From positions 1 to 14,349 of the forward strand of contig CAZVPZ010000021.1 in the NCBI GenBank assembly GCA_964629245.1: 14,349 nt of DNA, in the 5' to 3' direction. The notes beneath the pieces were generated by a model. It saw only the letters and a program-made list of their open reading frames with translations. It made no database searches and was not told the DNA's origin. Source of the DNA: CAZVPZ01 sp964629245 (GTDB taxonomy: Archaea; Nanohalarchaeota; Nanosalinia; Nanosalinales; Nanosalinaceae). The position numbers and the translations under genes are program-made. Shown piece after piece: positions 1 to 7,105 of this stretch. How positions within the stretch are numbered: position 1 is the first letter of the stretch; the number at the start of each line of letters is the position of its first letter.

Positions 1-39
1 TTCGCGGAGTTCTTCGACAAGCAGAAGGGGAGATGGTGA
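1..39 (+). CDS. 3' end of an unidentified upstream gene (partial)
   Basis: Reading from base 1 in frame gives FAEFFDKQKGRW followed by TGA at 37-39. That stop shares its last A with the ATG at 39-41 of the next gene (a TGATG overlap), which is why I treat this as a real gene end rather than chance. Only 12 residues are visible, so no family can be assigned. By analogy with MoxR clusters, a DUF58 or second VWA protein would be the usual gene in front of a BatA-like gene, but that is context only. Confidence 0.55.
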   Translation, partial: FAEFFDKQKGRW

Positions 40-989
40 TGAAGCTAGTCTTCACGGACCAGTACGCGAACCTCTTCCTTCTCATAAACGGTCTCGTTAT
101 AATATTTTTCTTCGTCGCGAAGAAGAAGAACAAGCAGCGCGCCATCACCTTCGGCAACTTCAAGACGCTGGAGAAGGTCGCTGGGAAAGGCTTCCTGAAA
201 TCAAGCAACTACGTCCTGCTCACCCGTCTGCTGGCGCTCTCCGCCCTCCTCATCGGGCTCTCCAACCCGGTGCTTGTCCAGGAGGTCCCTACCGCTGAGT
301 CAGACTATGTCATAGCCATGGACGCATCAACCTCCATGCTGGCTGACGACCTCAATCCCACCAGGTTCGGGGCCGCAAAGCAGTTATCATCGGACTTCGT
401 CTCCCGGCTCGCGGAGGAGACCTCGGTCGGCGTGGTCTCGTTCTCCGGGGAAGTAAGGAAGAACATAGATCTCACGACCGATAAAGAGGACGTTGTCGAG
501 ACCTTGAGGAACCTTGAGTCAGGGGATGTAGCGGGGACTGCGATAGGAGACGCGCTGTCCACATCCACCTCGATGCTGCTGGAAACCAACAGGTCCCGCT
601 CCGTAGTGCTGATAACCGACGGCAGGAACAACGTCGGAAGTTCTTTAAACGAGTCGATGAAGTTCGTGAGGAGGAACAACGTCAGCGTCTACACCATAGG
701 TATAGGGAGCGAGCAGAACCGCACAGACCGTTTCCAGTTCGTGGAAGGTGTTAACGCCACTAGAGCCGAGTTCCCCAACCTGAACGAGAACAGGCTGCGG
801 AGGATAGCGAACTCCACCGGCGGGCGGTTCATGACGGTGTCGAACAACACGGCACTTGAATCCGCGTTTGTAAGGATAGAGAGGACCCGGAAGAGAGAGG
901 ATATAACCCATATATTCATATTCGTCTCACTGGGCTTCCTGCTCCTTGAATGGATCCTCGGCACCACTAAACTGAGCACCATACCATAA
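39..989 (+). CDS. BatA-like von Willebrand factor A membrane protein
   Basis: This is a membrane-anchored VWA-domain protein of the BatA type, 316 residues from ATG 39. Two N-terminal helices lie near residues 8-25 and 57-78, separated by a basic segment (KKKNKQR). The VWA domain spans about 88-270 and a last helix about 290-308. The MIDAS metal site is complete: DASTS at 95-99, Thr167 in GTAIGD, and Asp194 in ITDGRNN, so metal-dependent ligand binding is expected. I prefer ATG 39 to ATG 33 because GGGGAG (27-32) then sits 6 nt upstream and the start overlaps the previous stop. Known BatA proteins work with MoxR AAA+ ATPases and DUF58 proteins on envelope proteins; here that role is inferred. 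The domain faces outside if the usual topology holds. Confidence 0.93.
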   Translation: MKLVFTDQYANLFLLINGLVIIFFFVAKKKNKQRAITFGNFKTLEKVAGKGFLKSSNYVLLTRLLALSALLIGLSNPVLVQEVPTAESDYVIAMDASTSMLADDLNPTRFGAAKQLSSDFVSRLAEETSVGVVSFSGEVRKNIDLTTDKEDVVETLRNLESGDVAGTAIGDALSTSTSMLLETNRSRSVVLITDGRNNVGSSLNESMKFVRRNNVSVYTIGIGSEQNRTDRFQFVEGVNATRAEFPNLNENRLRRIANSTGGRFMTVSNNTALESAFVRIERTRKREDITHIFIFVSLGFLLLEWILGTTKLSTIP

Positions 990-992
990 AAC

Positions 993-1000
993 CTTATTTA
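993..1000 (+). promoter_or_regulatory. Possible archaeal TATA box for the coiled-coil gene
   Basis: CTTATTTA lies in the 50-nt gap between the VWA gene and the next gene and resembles an archaeal TATA element. Transcription would begin about 22-27 nt downstream, near 1022-1027, just at the purine-rich AGAGGGGA (1021-1028) that could serve as the ribosome binding site 11 nt before ATG 1040. The match is short, no clear BRE is seen, and the gene could equally be read from the upstream promoter. Confidence 0.25.
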
Positions 1001-1039
1001 GGACCTCCCAAAACTTTCCTAGAGGGGACCGCCGATAAA

Positions 1040-3013
1040 ATGGAAGAGGACCTTGATCTCGAAAGGATAATCTCGCTGATAGAGTCACCAGCGGAAGAAC
1101 TCAAGATATACGTGGAGGAGTCGGATCTCGAGGAGCAGGAGCTTGAGACCCTGCTGAAGGCTGAAAAGAGCGCGAAGAACAGGGCAGAGGTCGTCAACTA
1201 CCTCAACCAGAAACTCCGGCGAGGAGAGCAGCACCAGGGCTACCGTGAGGCGGATATAGGTACACTGAAAGCTGTCCAGGGTGACGGAGGCGAGCCTCAC
1301 TTCGTTCTCGACATCAACGGCATAAAGTTCGAGCTCGACGACAACCCCTCGCTAAACTTTGCGGGACACGTTATAGAGCCCGTCTACTTCCAGGACGACC
1401 TTGAGCCGCGGTTCCGCGTAAGAGAGGCGCCGGGAGGCTCAGTCGCGGGACAGGAGATATCGCCGTCACAGTTCTTCAAGAGACAGCAGGGTGGCGGAGC
1501 GCCCGCATCCAGCCCCAACTTGACGGAAGGAGCTCCTGACTCACCGGGCATGCAATCAGGAGGAGGGCAGCCGCAGACCGGGAAGCTGGACAGCGAACTC
1601 GACGAACTACAGGATAAGATAGACCGGATAGAGCAGAAGAAAGAAGAGCTAAAGGAAAAATACGGAGTGGAAGAGGAAAGGCTGGAGGGGAAGAGCTACC
1701 ACGAGCTGGAGGCGATGGAGAAGAACCTTGAGGAACGGGAGGAGAAGAAGCAGTCCATCATGGACCGTTTCGACGTCCCCGGTGAAGAGCTGGAGGACAG
1801 GTCCCTGGAGGCTCTGGAAGAACTTGAAGACAGGCTGGAGGAAGAGGCCGACCTGAAAGAGGAGCTAAGCGATGCCTACAGCGGTGACGAACTAGACGGC
1901 AGGAGCCTTGAGGAGCTCAAGGACCTGAAGAATAGGCTTGAACGGAAGAGAGAACAGATAAAGCAGAATTACGACGTTGAAGAAGAAAAGCTGGAGGGTA
2001 AGGATATCTCCCAGCTCGAGGACTTCATAGAGGAGCTGGAAGCCCGGAAAAACCTGGCGCAGAAGCTCCAGGGATTCGGATATGATGAGGAAGATGTGGA
2101 GGGCAAGAACCTGCAGGAACTCGAAAAGATGCTTGAAGCCGTAGAGGAGAAGAAGGCCCTTATCGACAAGCTGGGACTCGACTTCGACGAGGGAAAACTG
2201 GCGGAGGTCGATATAGACCAGCTGCGGGGACTCGAACAGGAGAAGAAGGAGAGACAGCGCCTTATAGATGAACTAGAGGAATTCGGCTTCGACCCGGAAC
2301 AGCTGAGGGAGTCGAGCACTGAGGACCTGAAAAAGCTCAGGCAGGATGTTGACGGCTCGCCGGTCCAGGAGTACAGGGAGATACTCGCCCGGGACAACGT
2401 GATGGAGATAGAACAGCAGATAAAACAGCTGGAAAGCCCTGACTACCAGAAACTGCTCGATATGGAGAGGGACGGCAAGCAGAGGGGGGAGCTCATCAAT
2501 TTCCTCGAAAACAGGATTGAGAGGAGGAAAACAGAGTACCAGGAGGAAGCAGAGGAAGACCTGGAGATGTTGATGGGTGCGAAGTATGCCGAGGAGAACG
2601 AGGGAGAAGAACAGCAGAGAGACCCTCTCGACGGACTAAAGAACTTCCCAGAGCAGATGAAGCAGCGCTGGTCCCAGATCTCCCAGAAGGAATCAGGCGC
2701 GGAAGAGAAAAAACGGTACGAGAAGGTGCGTGACCTGCTGGAAGAATACCGCCAGCTCAACCGCCACGAGGCGGCGGTCAAGACGGCGCACGTCATGAAG
2801 GGCTACCTGGAATACAAGCTCGGCATCACCCGTGAACTTACCTACGGGGAGCTAGCGGATACACTTGAAAACGTCGAAGATCCCAGCACAGACCTCTCGA
2901 CACTTCAGGAGTTCTTCGAGGCGATGCAGAGGGAACAGTACGCAGGCCAGATAACCCTTGAAGTCGACAGCGTTATCGACTCGGCGGAGCACGCAGTAAA
3001 GGTACTTCACTAG
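1040..3013 (+). CDS. Acidic repeat/coiled-coil protein with a DUF4129-like C-terminus
   Basis: This is a soluble, very acidic protein of 657 residues with no signal peptide or membrane helix. Residues 1-61 are helical, about 85-130 look like a small beta domain (FVLDINGIKFELDD), and 131-182 are a Gly/Pro/Ser/Gln-rich linker. Residues 183-438 are charged coiled coil with about seven tandem repeats, and 439-500 are again helical and resemble the N-terminus. From about 555 to 657 there is a helical domain whose pattern (an Arg/Ala-rich helix, LTYGELADTLE, LQEFFEAMQREQYAGQ) resembles the C-terminal DUF4129 domain found in MoxR-cluster and transglutaminase-type proteins. Normally that domain is attached to a membrane protein, so a cytosolic repeat version is unusual. 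It follows the VWA gene by 50 nt and precedes the HELSH gene by 1 nt. A scaffold or adaptor role is my inference; I do not recognise the full-length family. Confidence 0.88.
   Translation: MEEDLDLERIISLIESPAEELKIYVEESDLEEQELETLLKAEKSAKNRAEVVNYLNQKLRRGEQHQGYREADIGTLKAVQGDGGEPHFVLDINGIKFELDDNPSLNFAGHVIEPVYFQDDLEPRFRVREAPGGSVAGQEISPSQFFKRQQGGGAPASSPNLTEGAPDSPGMQSGGGQPQTGKLDSELDELQDKIDRIEQKKEELKEKYGVEEERLEGKSYHELEAMEKNLEEREEKKQSIMDRFDVPGEELEDRSLEALEELEDRLEEEADLKEELSDAYSGDELDGRSLEELKDLKNRLERKREQIKQNYDVEEEKLEGKDISQLEDFIEELEARKNLAQKLQGFGYDEEDVEGKNLQELEKMLEAVEEKKALIDKLGLDFDEGKLAEVDIDQLRGLEQEKKERQRLIDELEEFGFDPEQLRESSTEDLKKLRQDVDGSPVQEYREILARDNVMEIEQQIKQLESPDYQKLLDMERDGKQRGELINFLENRIERRKTEYQEEAEEDLEMLMGAKYAEENEGEEQQRDPLDGLKNFPEQMKQRWSQISQKESGAEEKKRYEKVRDLLEEYRQLNRHEAAVKTAHVMKGYLEYKLGITRELTYGELADTLENVEDPSTDLSTLQEFFEAMQREQYAGQITLEVDSVIDSAEHAVKVLH
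1649..2353 (+). repeat. Seven ~31-37-residue tandem repeats in the coiled-coil protein
   Basis: Residues 204-438 repeat a unit of the form aromatic-G/D-V, acidic turn, L-E-G-K/R-S, then E-L-E-x-L and a charged helix. Anchors are Y208-GV, F244-DV, Y280, Y311-DV, F346-GY, L378-GL and F415-GF, giving spacings of 36, 36, 31, 35, 32 and 37 residues. The LEGKS-like turn reads LEGKS, LEDRS, LDGRS, LEGKD, VEGKN, LAEVD and LRESS in order, so the last two units are the most diverged. Each unit probably forms a short helix, a turn and a long helix. The DNA copies are too diverged to be exact repeats. Confidence 0.75.
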
Positions 3014-3014
3014 T

Positions 3015-3569
3015 ATGTTGCCGGAAAGACACTTTCAGGATATAGAGAAGCTGGAAAGGAACCGGCGTCTCAAGACTATAGGCGCGCTTCTCACGGTATT
3101 CCTCGTGTCCCTGGTCATCGTCGGGCCGCTGATACACGAACTCTCACACGTATCAGTGCTCGAGGCCATCGGCTGCGGCTACGAGCTCAGGGTGTTCTGG
3201 GAGGGGGGACAGACATTCCACGGGGCGGTACAGCCCCTCTGCTACGTCCAGCAGGTACAGCTCTTCATATTCTACATTTCGGGGTATGCGAGCACACTCA
3301 TCGCAGGCGGCTTCCTTACTTTCTGGAGCGTCCGCCACATGGAGGAGAGAAGGATGAGAGCCTTCCTCTACGCCGGAACGGGCCTCGGGCTGATGAGTTC
3401 TATAGTCCTCTCTATAGGCCCGGGGGGCGACTTCCACAGGGCCCTGAAGACTATCGACGCGCCCACTTCCTACCGTATCTATATTCTCGTCTTCGTCCTG
3501 CTCATAGTATCCTCCACCTTCCTGAGAACGCTGGAGATAATCTGGGATACCTCAGAAGGGCAGGATTGA
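3015..3569 (+). CDS. Small membrane protein with HELSH motif, M50-like metalloprotease candidate
   Basis: This 184-residue protein is predicted to have four helices, near residues 20-40, 83-105, 115-135 and 152-171. HELSH at 41-45 fits the HExxH zinc-binding motif, and its position at the end of a hydrophobic helix (VSLVIVGPLIHELSH) is typical of M50/site-2-type intramembrane proteases. In that family a third ligand Asp comes from a later helix; Asp139 in GPGGDF is the obvious candidate. The usual NPxxxxDG motif is not seen, so it is either a divergent M50-like protein or an inactive relative. The start is 1 nt after the previous stop, with AAAGG (2998-3002) 12 nt upstream, which indicates an operon. 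It could process an envelope protein handled by the VWA protein, but that is inference. Confidence 0.82.
   Translation: MLPERHFQDIEKLERNRRLKTIGALLTVFLVSLVIVGPLIHELSHVSVLEAIGCGYELRVFWEGGQTFHGAVQPLCYVQQVQLFIFYISGYASTLIAGGFLTFWSVRHMEERRMRAFLYAGTGLGLMSSIVLSIGPGGDFHRALKTIDAPTSYRIYILVFVLLIVSSTFLRTLEIIWDTSEGQD
3552..3569. other. 18-bp convergent overlap of two genes
   Basis: The plus-strand membrane gene stops with TGA at 3567-3569, and the minus-strand surface gene stops with TGA at 3554-3552. The two coding regions therefore share 18 bp tail to tail. No T-rich run or hairpin is visible just beyond either stop, so each transcript probably extends into the other gene and produces antisense RNA. Confidence 0.85.
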
Positions 3570-6146
3570 GGAGGCGGGCACACCTAGGTAGTTCACGACA
3601 AGGTAAAGCAGTATCACGAATTCTCCGAGTATCAGCAGCAGGAAAGGACCTTTAACAGTAAACGATTCCAGGTCGTATTTCCTGGTGAAGTAAGCATAAC
3701 CCGCCAGCAGGGCGGTCCAGAGCAGCGCGAGGAGCGGCACCCTCTGCTCCTCAGGTATGAGTCCTGCTCGCGGCACCACAGTGAACTGTATGTTCGAGAA
3801 AGCGTAGGCGCCTTCAGCCGATGAAACTATAAGCGTGGTCTCACAGCTTGAGGACCTCCTCCCGGCCCTGAACTCCATTTCCAGCGACGCCGAAGAGTTG
3901 ACATCCAGCTCATCTATCTGGCCGGTTTCTACTTCTCCACAGTCCTCTACGTTCTGCAGCCGTGCGGAGACATCAGTCAACCTGTCCTTGCCCACATTCC
4001 TTACGAGGAGAGGCAGGGACTGTGTCGAGTTCACCGTGGCCTCGACAGACTGCGGGGCCTCCTGTACAACAAGCCGTGGCAGGAACTCCCCTTTCTTGAC
4101 GTTGACGGTGAAGTAGTCCAGATCCAGCTGGTTCCCGCCTGATTCCGCCTCCACGGGTACAACGTAAACCCCTGGGTCAGTAAAGTTTGAGGGCTGGACG
4201 AAAACATCTCTGCGGACGGTCTCGTCCACAGAGAGATTGGACACTAGGGCGTTCCTGACGTTCCAGTCTTCCTGGAACTGGTCTATCTGTGGTATGAGCG
4301 ATATATCCGTCACAGGAACATTCCCGATGTTCTCCACTGTGAACTCCGCTGCCAGGAACTGGCCCTGCACCGTTGTATACCTCTCCTTCACCGATTCGAT
4401 ATCGACACGTACGACCGGCTCAGGCTCGGGCTCAGGCTCGGGCTCCGGTTCCGGCTCAGGCTCGGGCTCCGGTTCTGGAACGGTCACGTTGGTCTGGCCG
4501 GGATTCGTGTTGTTGCCGGCTATAGTCTGGTTGGTGGTCTCGTTGCCTGACTGGTTCACGCCGCCCTGGGCGTCCCCAACCGACAGCACGATCTCGAAGT
4601 TGCCGAAGAAGTTGAAGTTCTCGAAGAAGGTGAAGAAGTAGTCGCAGGTCGCGGTGGCGTTGTCTATGCTGCTGCATTTCAGAGTGGTATTCAGCAGGTC
4701 CTCGTTTACTTTCTGCTGGGCAAAGGTGCCCGTGTCACCCTCGAACTGGATATTCGATACCTGTATCAGGTAGTCGTCTATGATACTGCCCTCGAAAGCG
4801 CACTCTCCCGACTCGTCGATGTCCGGGTCGGTGGAGGCGCAGCCGTAGTCGTAGCCGTCAGTGCTGGTGGTGTTGAAGACGTAGGCCCAGTAATCCGTGC
4901 TGTTCAGCGTTATATTGGACTGGTATCCTATCGAGCCCGGCGCCTGGTCGCTCACCGTCTTAGTGGTAGTGACGCTGAAGTTCGCCGCGTCGACCTCCGA
5001 GGTCACGAAGCTGGTATCGGTGACGGTAACGTTTGAACACATGAAACTGGGTTCGGATGTGTTCGTGCAGATATACCCGTCCTCCAGCTTGTTCTTGTTC
5101 TCCTGCTCGTCCTCCGGGCCTGGAGTCTGACATGTGCTCGAGACGCTGGAGTGGCCTGTGTAGTTACCTGTCTGGTAGGTGGCCTTGAAGATCTCGAAGT
5201 AGGTCACCGAGGAACCGACGAGAACGTTGAAGAACTGGTCGCCTGGATAGCCCTTCACCACCGGACCCTTCGCCTCTCCACTGTTGTAGGGATCGTTCGC
5301 CTCGTAGGTGACGTTGAGATATTCCACGGTGATGTTCGACTTGACATTGCCCGAGTTCGAGAGAATCTCGACGAAGACACCCGTCTTGTTCTGGACTATC
5401 TCCCCGTCGCCCGGGACCAGGAAGTAATCGAGGCTTGTGCGGCATGATGGCGCGACTGTGACCGAGACGTTGGTGTAGGAGTGGCTCCCGACCGCGAAAA
5501 AGCTGTCCTGTCGCAGGTCGCTGTTGCCTATAGTGTCGGAGACACTGACGTTAAAGGGGTTCTCCCCCCCGTACTTCGCGGTTACCTCCCTGCTGTAGTT
5601 GTACCTGTAGCCGTCCTGGCTGTCAAGGTTCATCGAGTAATCATCGTCGTTAAGCACAGAAAGGTTGACGCTGTCAACGTTCTGGCCCGAATCCAAGATA
5701 TGAGCGGTTATATCGACGTTTGAATAGGTTTTGGGGTTCACAGGGTTCCAGACAATCGACTCTATGAAGGGGTCGTCGGTCACGACCACGAAGTTCTCCG
5801 TCTCGACCTCCGTAGTCCCGGTGCCGTTTATAGTGGCTTCTGCCTCCCACTCTCCCGAGGACGGGGTGGCGCCAAGGGTGTAGTTGTACTGGTATATCTT
5901 GTCCGAACCGTTGTTAACAAGGGTCATCGACTGGTTAGAGACCTGTGGCGAACCCGTACTGTCCCAGAGAGTGAGGTTTGTTGCTCCCGTGCTGGTGGCG
6001 TTCAGCTCAAGCACTACCGTTTCACCCGCGAAGAAGTGCTCTGTCTGGTTACCCGACTCCACGGCCTGGAAGCTGTTGACGCTGACAGCGGAGGCGCTCC
6101 CTGCGAACAGTATCACCAGGAAAACCATCAGGATCTTCCTATACAA
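3552..6146 (-). CDS. Exported surface protein with Pro-Glu stalk and two C-terminal helices
   Basis: This is an 864-residue exported protein, last in the surface operon. Residues 1-20 are a signal peptide with a cleavage site after SASA. Ig-like beta regions follow at about 22-122 and 125-220, then a cysteine-containing region at 230-525, an Asn/Thr-rich linker, a (PE)10P stalk at 557-577, and two further Ig-like domains at about 578-685 and 688-793 that look like CARDB/NEW3-type folds. Two helices (about 803-820 and 833-853) anchor the C-terminus. The start is TTG at 6146-6144: an AAGGTG sits 7 nt upstream and gives a signal peptide with basic residues (YRK), whereas the first ATG (residue 7) would lose them. 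It overlaps the previous gene by 8 nt. Sequons for N-glycosylation are frequent. Partner binding and function are unknown; I do not recognise the full-length family. Confidence 0.9.
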   Translation of the reverse strand: MYRKILMVFLVILFAGSASAVSVNSFQAVESGNQTEHFFAGETVVLELNATSTGATNLTLWDSTGSPQVSNQSMTLVNNGSDKIYQYNYTLGATPSSGEWEAEATINGTGTTEVETENFVVVTDDPFIESIVWNPVNPKTYSNVDITAHILDSGQNVDSVNLSVLNDDDYSMNLDSQDGYRYNYSREVTAKYGGENPFNVSVSDTIGNSDLRQDSFFAVGSHSYTNVSVTVAPSCRTSLDYFLVPGDGEIVQNKTGVFVEILSNSGNVKSNITVEYLNVTYEANDPYNSGEAKGPVVKGYPGDQFFNVLVGSSVTYFEIFKATYQTGNYTGHSSVSSTCQTPGPEDEQENKNKLEDGYICTNTSEPSFMCSNVTVTDTSFVTSEVDAANFSVTTTKTVSDQAPGSIGYQSNITLNSTDYWAYVFNTTSTDGYDYGCASTDPDIDESGECAFEGSIIDDYLIQVSNIQFEGDTGTFAQQKVNEDLLNTTLKCSSIDNATATCDYFFTFFENFNFFGNFEIVLSVGDAQGGVNQSGNETTNQTIAGNNTNPGQTNVTVPEPEPEPEPEPEPEPEPEPEPVVRVDIESVKERYTTVQGQFLAAEFTVENIGNVPVTDISLIPQIDQFQEDWNVRNALVSNLSVDETVRRDVFVQPSNFTDPGVYVVPVEAESGGNQLDLDYFTVNVKKGEFLPRLVVQEAPQSVEATVNSTQSLPLLVRNVGKDRLTDVSARLQNVEDCGEVETGQIDELDVNSSASLEMEFRAGRRSSSCETTLIVSSAEGAYAFSNIQFTVVPRAGLIPEEQRVPLLALLWTALLAGYAYFTRKYDLESFTVKGPFLLLILGEFVILLYLVVNYLGVPASSILPF
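4416..4478 (-). repeat. (Pro-Glu)10-Pro stalk-coding repeat
   Basis: Sixty-three bases encode residues 557-577, strictly alternating Pro and Glu. On the plus strand the unit is GGCTCx or GGTTCx with imperfect 12-base periodicity (GGCTCAGGCTCG recurs). Such a tract forms a stiff extended spacer, here separating the N-terminal head from the membrane-proximal domains. Slippage would change the length by two residues at a time without shifting the frame. Confidence 0.95.
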
Positions 6147-7098
6147 CTTCTATCACCTTCAGCAGGTAGAGAGACGAAAGCAGCACCCCCACGAGCAGGA
6201 CCAGAGTGACGGTGTTCACACCGGCTCCCTGGAAGAATCCGCCTGTCGCACGGTTCGAGCCCGAGATGGTGCTTCCCTGGACGCCTTCATCCTCATTCGG
6301 CGTATCAGTCTCCGCTGAACCCTTGTCTAAGCCCTGGGAACTTTCCGCCCGGTTTGATGTATCAGTATCATCCTGCGAAGCGCCGCTGTCGACACTCGAA
6401 CCGGTGGGACCTGCGGACTCCGTGGAATCGTCTCCTGGCAGGTTGAAGCCGCTGGTGGCGCTGTCCCAGATCGATCCCACCGCGTTGAAGCCGTTCTGGA
6501 TAGTCCCCGAGAAGCCTCCTGACGGCGAGGTGAAGTCCGAGGAACTAGATGTGCCGGATGGGCCAGAAACCGTTCCTGAAGTACTCGAGGAACCGGTCCT
6601 GGGCGACTCTACGTCCAGCTCGTAAGTATAAGACCTTACCTGTGAGATGCTCTGTAGTATATCTCCCGACCCAGAAGCGCCGGTCTTCGGCGACGCCCTG
6701 AGGTTGATCTGGAACCTGAAGTTGTTAGAGGAGCGCTCCTCTTCCACGAAGACACGGACCGGTATATCAGTCAGCTCGACGTACCTACCATCGTCCAGGA
6801 GGAACCACCGCGGTCCGTCCGCCGGGTTCCTCGTGACCTGCGATGGCTCAAGCTCGACTGTAGCTGGATGTGCTATCCTTATCCCTCCCGGGTCTCCTGA
6901 CTTCAGCTCGGTGGAAAGCCTGACCTCAAGCGTCCTCGACCCGAGGTTGAACACGCTCAGCCGGTAGGACGCCTCGTTCCCGGTGATAGTCTTCTTCGTA
7001 TCCGAGGACATCGAGCCGAAGGAGGTGGCGGAAACCGCCGAGACTAGGAGAAGTACCACTGTTACGATTAATACTGTTCTGGCGCCGGGATTCCTCAT
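6139..7098 (-). CDS. Exported protein with Ser/Thr/Gly linker and C-terminal membrane anchor
   Basis: This 319-residue protein has a signal peptide (1-24, cleavage after AVSA). One folded, probably beta-rich domain at about 30-163 begins with an Ig-like strand pattern (YRLSVFNLGSRTLEVRL). A long low-complexity Ser/Thr/Gly/Asp linker covers about 165-285, and a C-terminal helix lies at 295-313 with a short cytosolic tail (KVIEVV). There are no cysteines. This is a classical stalk-and-anchor arrangement. The start ATG lies 7 nt after the stop of the giant gene and has no good Shine-Dalgarno, so re-initiation by ribosomes finishing the giant gene is likely. Being sandwiched between two surface proteins, it may tether or cap the giant protein; this is inference. 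The family is not recognised. Confidence 0.88.
   Translation of the reverse strand: MRNPGARTVLIVTVVLLLVSAVSATSFGSMSSDTKKTITGNEASYRLSVFNLGSRTLEVRLSTELKSGDPGGIRIAHPATVELEPSQVTRNPADGPRWFLLDDGRYVELTDIPVRVFVEEERSSNNFRFQINLRASPKTGASGSGDILQSISQVRSYTYELDVESPRTGSSSTSGTVSGPSGTSSSSDFTSPSGGFSGTIQNGFNAVGSIWDSATSGFNLPGDDSTESAGPTGSSVDSGASQDDTDTSNRAESSQGLDKGSAETDTPNEDEGVQGSTISGSNRATGGFFQGAGVNTVTLVLLVGVLLSSLYLLKVIEVV
6154..6159 (-). promoter_or_regulatory. Shine-Dalgarno AAGGTG deciding a TTG start
   Basis: On the minus strand AAGGTG lies 7 nt before TTG 6146-6144, inside the last codons of the preceding gene. It supports the TTG start over ATG at 6128-6126 and suggests translational coupling, since the preceding stop codon (6141-6139) lies within the new gene. 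Confidence 0.65.
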
Positions 7099-7105
7099 CT
7101 CTAGT

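Noticed and set aside
33..35. Earlier ATG as the start of the VWA gene
   Set aside because: It directly abuts the purine-rich GGGGAG with no spacing, whereas ATG 39 has a 6-nt spacing and overlaps the stop of the preceding gene.
305..679. Minus-strand 124-codon frame within the VWA gene
   Set aside because: It lies fully antisense to the MIDAS-containing domain and is Ser/Thr-rich in the way expected of a shadow frame; no start signal or domain supports it.
4416..4478. Short regular DNA repeat considered as a CRISPR or regulatory repeat
   Set aside because: It is in frame, encodes a strict Pro-Glu alternation and has no spacers; it is a protein stalk.
6139..7098. Archaeosortase-type PGF-CTERM sorting signal at the C-terminus of the 319-aa protein
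   Set aside because: The C-terminal helix is preceded by GGFFQGAG rather than PGF, and the tail after the helix is not strongly basic; it looks like a plain membrane anchor. The other two surface proteins also lack PGF.
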